Source: Mantis religiosa
Lineage: Eukaryota; Arthropoda; Insecta; Mantodea; Mantidae
DNA length: 64,000 bases
Assembly (NCBI GenBank): GCA_030765055.1
Contig: CM060957.1
Coordinates: 197,901,835-197,965,834 of the forward strand
Direction: 5' to 3'
Part shown: piece by piece, positions 50,010 through 62,298 of the stretch
Layout: every line of letters starts with the position of its first letter
Position numbering within the stretch: the stretch's first letter is position 1
Made by a program: the position numbers and the translations under genes
The notes under the pieces: generated by a model
What the model was told of the DNA's origin: nothing
The model's database searches: none
Seen by the model: the letters and a program-made list of their open reading frames with translations, nothing else

Positions 50010-50012
50010 CAT
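50010..50012 (-). CDS. H2A.Z: H2A.Z exon 1 (ATG only), copy B
   Basis: ATG with GTGGGT after it, downstream of CACGTG and a CCAAT box on the minus strand. It is the only ATG copy on this strand that still has upstream promoter-like sequence, so the likely start of the gene at this locus. Confidence 0.6.
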
Positions 50013-50087
50013 TCTGTAGCTATATGTACGACAAGTACGAAGCAACGCTATGCCAAACCCGCCAAACAAAACCACAGGCAACTATAT

Positions 50088-50118
50088 GAAAGGGAGCACG
50101 TGATGCGAGTGGGCCAAT
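50088..50118 (-). promoter_or_regulatory. H2A.Z promoter elements
   Basis: Reading the minus strand: inverted CCAAT box (ATTGG, 50114-50118), E-box CACGTG (50097-50102), then CTTTCATATAG, which may contain the start site. The E-box and CTTTCATATAG are also conserved in the inverted copy at 57.55 kb. Confidence 0.5.
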
Positions 50119-52630
50119 CAGCATGGCGGATATTTAAATTCCATGGTGCGGGAAGCCCGCCATCTGTCGATTGAAAGTGTGTTTACAACCACTGCCGTTT
50201 GGCTTGGGTGGGAAGAAAAGATGGCGGGATGTAGACATACTAAAAACAGGAGGAACAAAAGAAAAAAGAAAACGATTAAAGGAAGCAAGTGAAACACATT
50301 ACCATATAATATGGTATTGGCTGCCTGTAAACTGCGTATTGTGTGATAAAAGTCAATTGTAAACCCAATCTAACAAAGTAGCAAGGTTTTTGTTAACATA
50401 TAGTATTTTAGAATGAAATATGTGGACTGTTTACAGGACTAAAAAAAACGCTTTCCGAACAAATGTTTTACCCATCTGTGCTCTACAGCTGGAATATTTA
50501 TATACTCCCAGTTCATAATCATCATAATTATCGAAATTTACCCTCATATTATTTTTTTCGTGCAGAAAAGCACGTATTTTTGCCCAAATTCGGAGTTTAA
50601 TGCAATATTAAAAGCAAGCCTGCACGTTAGGCAAAGCTTATTAACATGCGTTATGCAAACATAAACTGAATATTGTGATTTATTTCGTACTAATAATTAT
50701 TGAGATTTATATCCATTTCTCAAACTGCGAGTAGTGAACTTGACGCTAGTTTGCTTTTTTATAGAGCACACACGTTAAAAAATGTATCTGTGGTAGACGT
50801 GTACCTAGTTAATTATCTGAAAATATTACAGATGAAAATTAAAATGCACGTTGTTATAAGCTAATAAATGGTGTATAGTGCACAAGCTGATACCAGCTAG
50901 TATTGATCCACTCAACATGTTTTTATATTTATTTACCTAATTCTCAAATGACAAACATGACAATTTTATTGTTATTTAGTTTATTTAATCAGTAATATGC
51001 GTTACTCTTTTCTGCATGAGCATAAGAATACAAACCCACGCGATAGTCGTGTCTATTTCGTTCGGCCGTCAAGTCCAGATCACAGGTAACCCAGCTGTAA
51101 CCCAAGCAATGTAGTTTAAACATTATCGAAAATTCTCTTCAGATATATTACGTTAGTGCAGTAATTAAAAGTATGGTCAAGTCGGAGAGCAAATATTTTT
51201 TGCACTTTTTAACATGCAACCGATGTTAATTATTTTATGTGGATTTTTTTTCTTGTACTACCAATGAGCAAATAATGACGTGTGCCTATTGGGTTGTTGC
51301 ACAATAGTGGCCAGCTGTACAGACAAAGTTGTACTTTTTTTAAATCAAAAATAAACTAATTATGTATCGGTAGTTCAAGCATATTTAAGTAATTTTAATT
51401 TCTGCTTTGAAGCTCAGGGGAGTGTCAATGATTTTATGTATTTACACGGGTATGGAAATTTCCCCAACCACCATACGTTTACTTGCACAAACATTCAAGT
51501 TCTGTCGGGACTTATAATTGTTAAAAGCTCCAAGCAGGTGTATCTAAATTCTAACATGTTCAAATCCCCCGGCAGGCATACTCGCATTCCTTAATCCGAG
51601 TATTCCAGAATTCAGCAGTATTCTCACTTTCTAAATTTGCTATGACTCATAACAAAAGGATATTCTCTACCTGAAAATGTTGAACAGGGTTATTTAACAA
51701 TAGCTACACTATTCCAATCCATAAAGTAAACGTATTTAATGTATCCAAGTTATAAATCGTCCCATCTTTGTTGTTGATGTTACATATTATTCTAAATATT
51801 TCATTAATCAGTATTTATATTTGTTATTCGTTATATTATTTTCCTGCAACTAGTTAACATAGGAGAACTGGCCTCACAAGTGATTTTAGCTGTGTTATGC
51901 AGTGCTTCTCAGGCGTTTGCGGCAGGGCGTGTGTATTGATTGCTGAAACAACGAAACCCATTGCAGAATGGATGCTGTATGCTCAAGTATCAGGGCCTAA
52001 GTAAGGCCCAAAACAATTAATTACATGTTTATAATGTATTCCAATAAAGGCAAATACTGCAATGCTGCCCTAGCATTGCGTCATGCTCTCATGCACATCG
52101 GGCTCTCCGTTGATATACATGAAATTGTAGCGTGTTCTTTTTTTTTATTTTTTTTATTTACCGTAGCCTTGTTTTGTGGTGAAATATGCCGAAGATGCTG
52201 GAGAAACTCTCTGTGAATGCATGGCTTTTCTTTATTTTAAGCTTCGGCTAAGAATGCGCTCGCCAAGAGCCCTCGCAGTTAAGTAATATTTGCTAGTAAC
52301 AACCAAAACGTAACGTAAAACATGACGTAATAGCCTGCCAACCCAACTGTCGGCCTCACGCCCACATACGCAAGGCAGAGGTGGGCGATCATCCAATCGA
52401 TACGGGAAGACATTGTCAGCATCTCGGCACCCCCAGCCGGAAACATGGCTTTCTAAACTAAGCTCGTTACCTAGAGTAGCTCCTCAGTTTCATCATAATG
52501 CTGAGAGGTCGCCGGTCCTATACACAGGACTTAAACTCCGCACCCCCCCCAAGGGTGGGATCGATCACGGTAACAACCAAAAGCTTGAGAATGATTAGCT
52601 GAGGTATAAAGTAACAGGAAGTATTTTTAG
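50119..52630. other. AT-rich DNA, no gene recognised
   Basis: Mostly unique AT-rich sequence. At 52320-52600 a GC-richer block (containing CATCTCGGCACCCCCAGCCGG and CTGAGAGGTCGCCGGTCC) looks like a repeat-element end, but I cannot assign it to a family. Confidence 0.35.
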
Positions 52631-54330
<1,700 letters not shown>

Positions 54331-54349
54331 TGTGTTTGTGTGTGTGTGT

Positions 54350-54422
<73 letters not shown>

Positions 54423-54434
54423 CGCGCGCGTGCG
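54331..54434. repeat. (GT)n microsatellite with a GC run
   Basis: About 90 bases of GT with two TATG interruptions, ending GCGCGCGCG. Alternating purine-pyrimidine sequence can adopt Z-DNA. Confidence 0.95.
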
Positions 54435-54559
54435 GAGTGAACCATTTCGGGAATATTCTTTGTTGTTTGAACTTTCCATTACTTATACTTTCTTCAAATA
54501 GGCAAATGTTAATACGTAATGAGCAGAAGCTAACAATAGTGAAGCAATTCGTGAATATT

Positions 54560-54715
54560 AGGTATAAGCAGACTGGCAAATCAGCCTTGGCAGGTCATTT
54601 TTGGACATTTAACCATAAAATAAATGCAAAGTTAAATTATTAACGCAATTAAATGGTCCCATATATTTAAAGGTTTGGGAGAAAATATTTATTTTTAAAA
54701 AATAGAAATCGCGTA
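54560..54715 (+). pseudogene. Diverged PLE GIY-YIG endonuclease relic
   Basis: KQTGKSALAGHFWTFNHKIN parallels the PLE block EKSAVATHFWEKNHDIN. After a frame break, KVWEKIFIFKK parallels STWEQIFISKN. It belongs to a PLE lineage clearly different from the 61-kb element. Nothing upstream of this block is recognisable. Confidence 0.5.
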
Positions 54716-55203
54716 ATGACCTTTCCAATACCGGCAATCGATTCTAAGTTTGATTAATTTTGAGAGTTTGCTAATAAATATAAAAATTATACAACTAGCA
54801 GCAGTAACGATGACGACGGAAAAAAAACATTGAGGATGCAAAAAAAACATTTTTGGGAAACTAGTCTCTTGAATTCTGTGAAATTTTCATCAATTGTCTT
54901 AAAAGATAAATAAAGTTTGTAACAAATATTATATTTTATGGAGGTAAACGTTTTCTTTGCTTTTCTTTCTTTATTTTCCCTGATCATGCAGGATTTAAAG
55001 CCTTAACATAGTGACTAACTCTTAAAATAATGGCTTAATCCTAATTTATTTTTGCATTATGTAACCAATATTCCATACTTATCGTTATTGTTGCTATGCA
55101 TCATAAGTGGACTTTTCCGTCTGCAATCTAGTTGCTATGAAAACTAAAGAAATCTCAGTACTTAAAAAATGACCAAAAGCCCTAGTGTAGTAAGTAAAAA
55201 CAT
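54716..55203. other. AT-rich spacer
   Basis: No feature recognised. Confidence 0.4.
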
Positions 55204-55852
55204 TTATTTTGGAATACTGAATGTGATATTGCGATTTTTACAATTATTGAATGCAATTGCACCATCTCCACTCCTAAACTTTGTTTTATATATTTCTCCA
55301 GAAGAAGACGGTCCTGCTGTCTCTGCTGAAATTCGTTCACTACCGTTCCCACTGTACACAATCTTGTCAGCGAACTTAATTTTACTTCCCAGAGAATTAT
55401 CCACATAACCCTCTGCCGCAGTAGATAATTTCCATCCTCCATGCCGTTTCAGTGACACATCAGCTCCAGAATCTACGAAGAAAGGAGCAGATGTTCTTCT
55501 AAAGGCAAGACCAGTGTAAGATTTTGGATCCTCTAACTTTAGATATGTTGCTATTTTTAACACACTGCACCGATGTTGTTTATCCCCATTGGTAGACCAA
55601 TACGTTTACCATTTCGAAATGCTAGAAAAAACACTTGCATTGACAGTTTTGAGGCCTCGCTGTAACGTATTTCCGAAAAATTCCCACGTAATCAACTTCA
55701 CCAACCTTCTCAGTTATGGTAAAAGAGCAAGAAATGTTTGTTTTAATATTTGGGATGCTCACCACAGTAAATTAGTTTATATCCTCAACATCCTCGATCA
55801 TAATTTGTACCATCTCCTCTCTCCGGTAAGCCCCTGCAATTCCCACTATCAC
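55204..55852 (-). pseudogene. Crypton tyrosine recombinase, C-terminal catalytic part
   Basis: Minus strand. From about 55850: AVIVGIAGAYRREEM, with the first catalytic Arg region, then across frame breaks a beta-sheet region, then 55563-55204 with LKLEDPKSYTGLAFRRTSAP, FFVDSGADVSLKRHGGWKLS, TAAEGYVDNSLG and an IAFNNCKNRNITF end. Cryptons integrate as DNA circles by tyrosine recombination. The HxxR box, usually GHCFRRTS, reads GLAFRRTS, so the His is lost. HGGW and the catalytic Tyr (AEGY) remain. A SINE separates it from the N-terminal part. Confidence 0.8.
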
Positions 55853-56086
55853 AGCCCGCCTCGGCAGCGTAGATGGTAGCATGTCTGTCTCACGTTCAAG
55901 AGGTCGAATCTCGGTCAGGGTGAGTTACCTGGATAAGGTTTTCTCCGGGGGTTTCCCTTATCCTGAAAGACTAATGTCGGGTAACTCTAAGCTCCATGGA
56001 CCGCGGACGCATTGAGCATCATTTCACCCATTTCATTCACCATCCGATGACTTAATGTTGGAAGACGTAAATTACCAAAAAAAAAA
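55853..56086 (+). mobile_element. tRNA-derived SINE (second family) in the Crypton
   Basis: Head with A-box-like AGATGGTAGCATG and B-box GGTCGAATCTC, core GGTTTTCTCCGGGGGTTTCC, and an A-rich 3' tail (56077-56086). Probable target duplications are TCCCACTATCA (55841-55851) and TCCCATTATCA (56087-56097). It shares the TTTTCTCCGGG..GTTTCC core with the SINE at 5650 but not the tail. Confidence 0.8.
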
Positions 56087-56525
56087 TCCCATTATCATTA
56101 CCACTTTCATTAACAAATACTTGTCATGAGGAACATCCCTCGAAAATACTTATGATTTCTTCGGACGATGTCCAACATTTTTCTTTTTCAAGAAGCACAC
56201 TAATTTAGTGAAACTACCAATAACAATTCCATTATTTAAATTTATCATTATTTTTATTAGAGAATTCAGACCACAAACTTCCTCGACTCATCGCTTTACT
56301 ACTTCTTAGTAGAAAATACGTCAATATATTCTTTTCATTAATACCCACATCATGTTTTTTTAACCATATACACATTGAATAATATACCAACTCATAGCTC
56401 TGTTTAGATATTTTTGGTATTAATTGATCACATCCAACTTTCCACGCCCCTTCTATTTCATCATTCCTGCACATATCGTCTAAAACTTTCTCCATAATCA
56501 GAATTAAACCCTCAGTCAAATTTGT
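56087..56525 (-). pseudogene. Crypton tyrosine recombinase, N-terminal part
   Basis: A 95-residue minus-strand frame (56519-56232) contains LIPKISKQSYELVYYSMCIW, KHDVGINEKNILTYFLLRSS and SRGSLWSEFS, matching the N-terminal SAM-like DNA-binding region of Crypton recombinases (IP..S...YE..Y..F..W; SSLWS.YS). Together with 55204-55852 it makes one element split by a SINE. Confidence 0.7.
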
Positions 56526-57546
56526 TTTACTCTTTTAACAAATATAATATGGCGACATGACCAACAACATTATTTCTCCATAGCAATACATATGTATAGA
56601 CGATGCACATTCTAAAATCTAACATTTATCTTCAATTTTGTTTATTAATATTTCAGCAAATATGTTAATTACTAAAATTCAGATTGATTTAAATACACAT
56701 ATTGCAAAAAATAGTATGTAATACACACGTAGTAAGCCCATAACGAATCTCTGAAATTGAAAAAAAAAAAACTCGGTGCAAGCGCCTCGTTTTTTCAAAC
56801 CTTTTGCTCGTTCAGTATAAAGTGCTTATCACATTAGTATCGTAATATACTGTATCTCATTCCCCCTTTTTTGTTTTATTCTGTAAGCTCCATTACATGA
56901 CGTAATGCTACATACTGCTTTTCATCTAACACCCTTGTTGAATTTGTTGCTTGTTTACAGCTGTGGTTTGCCTATATTTACATAATCTACTTGTGCATGC
57001 TGTGTGGTATTTACATATTTACGTTGTGTTTGTCATTGAATTTGTTATTCGGTTCAATGCCTTTGCACCTGCAAGAAAACGTGATATAAAACCATTTCAT
57101 TTAACATGAACTAGATAGAAAAATAAGCAAGACTGAGTCGAGAAAGGCATACGAGTGCAACATATTAGACTTTTACTTTCTCTGTTATGTATAGTACGGG
57201 AAATATTATATTCACCAACCCCCCAAAAAATATGATACCGAGATTTCACCGAAATACGTGTTTTGAGACTCCCTGCTTAAAAAATTAGAAAAAAACGTGT
57301 ATCCATCCATTCACCTATTAACAACAACTGAACAACGAAAAGTCAATTGGTATTTAATTTCAGCACAAAATATTGGTTATTTAAGAAAATATCCACCTCA
57401 ACCATCCTTTCCATAGAACATTTCTCGAAATTCTTTATTTTCTGAAAATTGGCTGTAATGATTGTTATTAAAATGCCACGTGTTTTAAGATATTTTAATG
57501 ACAAATGAAATGTACATATTGAGTTTTCTGGGAATGTCCACATTCG
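56526..57546. other. AT-rich DNA, no gene recognised
   Basis: Only short open frames. No repeat family identified. Confidence 0.4.
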
Positions 57547-57765
57547 TATCACGTGCTCCCTTTCATATAGTCGTCTGTGGTTTTGTTTGGCGGGTTTCGC
57601 ATAGCGTTGCTTGGTAGTTGTACTAAGACCTGCAAAATGGTGGGTATCGAAAGTTGTTATGGTAAATATTAAGCATCGGTGTTTTCTTTTAGCGTATCCT
57701 TAATCAGTATAATTTGAACTATATGCTGTGCAAGTTTCAGCTCTTTAGCTTGAAAATTCGCTTCA
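57547..57765 (+). pseudogene. Inverted copy of H2A.Z 5' end (promoter, exon 1, intron 1)
   Basis: The plus strand matches the complement of copy B from TATCACGTGCTCCC through CTTTCATATAG, the 5' UTR, an ATG at 57637-57639 followed by GTGGGT, and intron 1 up to GCTTGAAAATT. It diverges just before exon 2. No downstream H2A.Z exon is seen on this strand, so it is a promoter/exon-1 duplicate that could start transcripts into 57.8-59.4 kb. Confidence 0.75.
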
Positions 57766-58319
57766 TTCTGAGCGGCTTTTGGATAACGATAAATCGTAGA
57801 GCTAGACAAAATCTTACTGTACAAATAATTTACATCGCGTTAAAACACACGATTTATGACAAGTACTTCTTTTGTTGACTGAACGATTTCGGAGATATTC
57901 CTTATTATTTGTTTGAATCTTTATTTTCAGAAATGGGAAGGACTTCAATCATTCCAGAATGAAAAGTACTTCAGTTCAAGTTATTGGATTAGACTGTATT
58001 ACGGTACGGAGGGAATTCGGCACTGCGACCAGTCTTGATCTATTGTACCTATGCCCCCAAGTGGGGCATCCTCGGGAGGAAGGATGAAGCTAGAGGAGAC
58101 TGGCGTCCGTCCCAAGGACCCAAGACAGTGGAGAGGGCAGGGTCCTTACACTTTACCAGTTAGAAACTGCCCGGCAGGCCAGCATAACCAGCAGCTCAAC
58201 TAACTGCGGTCCTGAAACGGTCCCACCAGACCGGATATGATTTAAAATTTGGACCAAATTCAAAAATATTTTAAATTTTAAAATAACTAACAAAATTAAG
58301 TAAAGAAATCATCCTACCA
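57766..58319. other. Unassigned DNA with a GC-richer repeat-like block
   Basis: 58040-58240 (CCCCCAAGTGGGGCATCCTCG onwards) is GC-richer than its surroundings and looks like a UTR of a mobile element. Not assigned. Confidence 0.3.
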
Positions 58320-58615
58320 GAGGAAAATGTTCTACTCAGAGCATATCAACCTGCCATGCAACGCCGAGACACCCGCCGATACTTCTACTCTGAAAGAAAC
58401 CACCAAATGAGAGATGGTGTGAAAGAAATGATGGGGCAGGAAATTCGGGGGATGTAATTAACCTACAAATCTTTCACCTGGCGAACCGGGAAACCCCCGA
58501 AAAACACTTGGGTCAGGTAGGTCGGCCATGGGAATGGAACCCGAACCTCCCGAATGAGGACCACAGACGAACCCCTGAGCAATCCCGCTTGGAGACCAAG
58601 TATCGGTCATTTAAG
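58320..58615 (-). mobile_element. tRNA-derived SINE (third family)
   Basis: Minus strand: A-box-like GGATTGCTCAGGGGTTCG, B-box GGTTCGGGTTCCATTCC at about 58530-58550, then TTTTTCGGGGGTTTCCC. The core again resembles that of the other two SINE families. The left (3') limit is approximate. Confidence 0.6.
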
Positions 58616-59440
58616 GGATGTTATGGCAGCATTTAACTATTTAATGATCAATGATTTACTTATTAAATTTTAGATGTGTAAAAAATACGACTCATCTAAA
58701 ATTTAATAATTTTTCGCTTCACTGTGGTGTTCCAATACATTTAAATCTCGAATGATTTACTTGTATGACAAAAACGTTCTTTCAACAGAACATGACATCA
58801 TTAGAGCATAGACCGTTGATGCTAGTGCAGCAGGTTCTATAAATAGCTTCCCTGTATACTTTTCTGCCTGCAATATTGAGTTTATGATTTTCATGTCTTC
58901 AAAACCAGGATATTTTTTAATAATCTCCTGAAACTTCTAGGAACATGCACCTCACACTGTGCCAGGGTTCGTTTTCTCGAAAAATTATCAATGTATCTAG
59001 AGAATCTTTCAGTGGCATAATTGTAATTTCCCCCGGTGAATAGCTTTTGGTATAAAAACCAAAATGCATGTTAATATAAGCAAGGGAAGCTGCAAGAGTG
59101 TGTCACTGAGTGATTCTTAGCCTTGGCAATGGAGGAAGCCTTTGTATCATCTTATTTGATGACGTTTTTAATATCGTTTAAGTTCTCGAGAGGACAGCTA
59201 AGTTCCCTAGCATATAAGTATCGGCTCAGTTGGAAGAGTGGTTGCCGGTACTTTCTCTTTGAACAATCGTATATGTCTTGGAGCTTTTAAGAATATCTTC
59301 TTGACCGAAGAGGCTCGGAGGAGAGAAATCCGAGCACCTTTTCATTATTGAGATGAATGTCATTTAAGGGTGCATTTCACTTGTTTTATTAATTTATTCT
59401 CAAATATATCCATCCAAATGAACTTTGAAAATTCGAAAAA
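58616..59440. other. AT-rich spacer
   Basis: No feature recognised. Confidence 0.4.
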
Positions 59441-59500
59441 AACATTCTTTGTTTCAATTTCTGATTTTTCCATTATGACAAAGGCAACAAGATAGTCATA

Positions 59501-60539
59501 ATGGAAAAATCAGATTATATCGAAAAAATGGAAGAAATGCTAACTGACAATGAATATGAAATCATTAACAAAAATCCTCTAAAAACTTGCATACAGGCAT
59601 TTGAAAAAACAATAGCAAAATCAAGCATAATACCAAACAAATATACAGTTAAACCGGATAACCCAACCTTACCTAGACTTTATGGCTTACCCAAAATACA
59701 CAAACCATCCATAACAATGCGACCTATAGTTAGCAGTATAAATTCACCAACACACAAACTTGCAAAGTGGCTAATAAACAAATTCAATTCATTTCCAGAA
59801 TTCTACAACCTAAGCATCAAAAACACCTATGAACTTGCAGAACACATTAAGGATACTGAACTAAAAGAAGAGGACACACTAGTCTCGTTTGATGTTAAAT
59901 CACTGTTTCCCAGCATACCAGTTAATCAACTCCCACCATGGATAGAAAAATGGCTCAAATCACTTGGAATGGCATCACCTGAAATTTCAGACTACATCGA
60001 ACTAACCAAATTATGCATAGAACAAAATTTCTTCCAGTTTCAAACAAAACATTTACACCAAACTTCAGGGTTAGCAATGGGAAACCCCTATCACCCTTCC
60101 TGGCCGATCTGTACATGAGTGCATTTGAAATAACGATCAACAAAGTTTCCCTTGGATGTTCAAACTCTGGCAACGATATGTAGATGACATCTTTGCAATA
60201 GTACCAAAAAAACACATCAGTGATGCACTAAAACGTTTAAATATCCAAGAAAAAAGCATCAAGTTCTCTGTAGAAATAGAAAAAGATGAGTATTTACCAT
60301 TTGTTGATCTAAAAATAATGAGGAATAAAAACAGATTAAACTTTGGCATTTACAGAAAACCAACACAGACAGACAACTACATAAAAGCTAATGGCTACAA
60401 CCCAAGATCCCACAAACAGGCAATCTTCAATAGTTTAGCACACGGACTGGTAAACATCCCTCTCACAGCAGAAGAATACAAAACAGAATACAACAAAATA
60501 ATTGAAATAGCACAAAAAAAGACTTTCCCAAATCATTAG
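59501..60539 (+). pseudogene. PLE reverse transcriptase
   Basis: Two frames. The first (59501-60118) has MEKSDYIEKMEEML, LPRLYGLPKIHKPSITMRPI, VSFDVKSLFPSIPVNQLPP with the A-box Asp, and LHQTSGLAMGNP. A frameshift near 60090 breaks the PLSPFLADLYM region. The second (60156-60539) has LWQRYVDDIFAIVPKKH, the catalytic YVDD box, then EYLPFVDLKIMRNKNRLNFG and IYRKPTQTDNYIKANGYNP-RSHKQAIFNSLA. These are the canonical Penelope RT blocks in order. The catalytic residues are intact; the frame is not. Confidence 0.9.
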
Positions 60540-61191
60540 TGGACAAGAAGTGAATTAGCAAAAAAGAAGAAGCTACTAAAGGAAACCACAACCCTCTCAG
60601 CTACAGAAACTAGTATGATTTTCAAAAAATTCATTTACCATCCATGGGCCTATGATAAATTCAAAAAAGTCTTCAAAAAGGAAAACATTCAAACTAGCAC
60701 CAGTCAACCATTTCTCCTTAAAAAACCTAATTTGCTCAAACATCAAAGATGCCATTCCATCTAACAAAAAATCTGGTATATATCAAATTGAATGCAATGA
60801 CTGTAGTCAAATTTATATTGGAAAAACCAAAAGAAATTTAGAAACAAGAGCAAAGGAACACTTCAGAAACATAAAATATAAACAATTAGAAAAGTCAGCA
60901 GTTGCCACACATTTTTGGGAAAAAAACCACGACATAAATCCAGAACCAAAACTACTAAAACATACAGCAGGAAAACAAGAACTATCCACATGGGAACAAA
61001 TCTTCATTTCAAAAAATAGGAACAAAGTATTCAATTTCGACATCCCCCAGAAAGATTTGTTCAGCAAGTTCATTGAACCGCCACCAGAGGAGACCTGTGG
61101 CAAAATATCGTCAACTACACCATTGAGAACTAGTCGATGGCCGGCTGAGGATAGAGGCATAGCCTCTGAAACATGTACCGGAAAAATTTAA
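60540..61191 (+). pseudogene. PLE GIY-YIG endonuclease
   Basis: Connects to the RT through a short frame break. From 60652 one frame runs to the stop at 61189-61191. It contains KSGIYQIECNDCSQIYIGKT (GIY-YIG core with a Cys pair CNDC), RNLETRAKEHFRNIKYK, KSAVATHFWEKNHDINPEP, STWEQIFISKNRN and a C-terminal tail RWPAEDRGIASETCTGKI. The domain nicks target DNA to start element insertion. The catalytic Tyr, Arg and His region look intact. The last codons coincide with a hammerhead motif. Confidence 0.88.
61141..61181 (+). ncRNA. Hammerhead ribozyme motif overlapping the PLE ORF end
   Basis: Stem I CCGG (61141-61144), core CTGAGGA (61145-61151), T, stem II AGAGGC (61153-61158), loop ATA, GCCTCT (61162-61167), core GAAA (61168-61171), stem III ACATGT (61171-61176), cleavage base A at 61177, stem I CCGG (61178-61181). 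All invariant core positions match. The U10.1 position has no Watson-Crick partner. Stem III has no loop, implying dimer action. It lies wholly inside the endonuclease coding sequence, three codons before the stop. Confidence 0.78.
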
Positions 61192-61240
61192 AGGCTAGTG
61201 TTGTTTAATGTCATTAATCGACTCTAAAGTTAATTTAAGC

Positions 61241-62298
61241 TTTTAAATTGTTTGTGTTTTAGACCGTGGGACCTTAATTTGTTTACAATCTACATAATCA
61301 GACTCATTACATTGTTTACGTTCAGTGTTTTAGCACATAGGTTTTCCTGATGAACTATGCAATGAACTGCTGTTATCTCTTTTGCTAGTTAATTTTTATA
61401 TATTTATTATACATTTTTATACAGTACTTTTATACATTTATTTTATTACTTTTATACATAGTGTCCCGCCATTGATACACATTTTCTCCGTTGGATTGGC
61501 AAGTATTTGATGTCATCCTTATAGAAAGAAGAAGTACGCAGGCGGAGCCAGCTGCGCAGAAATTATTCTACATTTGCGCCATCATCTAAGCACTGTCCTC
61601 CTAGGTCTCGTTTGAGTGCTCCAAATGGTAGTCGCAAGACTGTAAAGAGGGTGTTCCAGTGGTGTCCAATGCATTTTCTCACCTTAAAGAGGCAGTATGT
61701 TACTTCGCATTATCATGGAGAAGAAAGGCATTTCGCGGCAGTGTCCCAGAAAACGGTAAAAGCGTCTTCCAGCATCAATTAATGGAAATTAATTGTTGTT
61801 TTACACTGGCCGTGTGTTCCTGTCAGTGTGTCTTGGTTCCTGTAGTGTTATATTAACACTTTGTATGACAATATTTACTAAACGGTATTATTTGTTGCCC
61901 TCCGTGGATGTGTTGTTACTAGAACTGGTATGGCATGCAGCACTACACCTTCTTGCTTACTTTAAATATCACAGCAAACTTAGAACAACAGTACCAGAAT
62001 ACTAACTATGATATTAGTAATTGCCACATAGTAGTTTGTTTTAGTTATATCTAATACCTGAGATTACTTTGATCTTTATCCATGACATTTTAAACAGATT
62101 AGGAGGTTTAATGTTGGTACAGTATCTCAGTAAGCTAGCTGGAGTGATAATAGCATTGACATAGACAACTGTCTGTAGTTTGAGATATTCAGTTGTCTTT
62201 GAGTTTCTTAAGTCTGATTCAACATTCCAAGAAGTTGTTTGTATTTTTGAGTTTGATTTATGAGTCATTAGTTTACACTCAAACTTCACTTACTTGCT
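61241..62298. other. Spacer upstream of the R1-like LINE
   Basis: AT-rich; small open frames without recognisable domains. The right part may be the 5' UTR of the LINE that follows. Confidence 0.4.

Larger units (their letters stand above)
49733..50104 (-). repeat. H2A.Z 5' end duplication, copy B, with promoter
   Basis: Matches copy A and extends further upstream through CACGTG (50097-50102). It contains exon 2B (49797-49865) and ATG exon 1B (50010-50012). Confidence 0.9.
59441..61240 (+). mobile_element. Penelope-like element, 5'-truncated, nearly complete RT-EN
   Basis: Starts with a fold-back (TGATTTTTCCATTATGAC against GTCATAATGGAAAAATCA, 59463-59510), then the RT and GIY-YIG endonuclease region and a 3' non-coding tail with GTTGTTTAATGTCATTAATCGACTC. 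Compared with the element at 10.9-12.1 kb it lacks about the first 210 residues of the protein. Confidence 0.88.
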
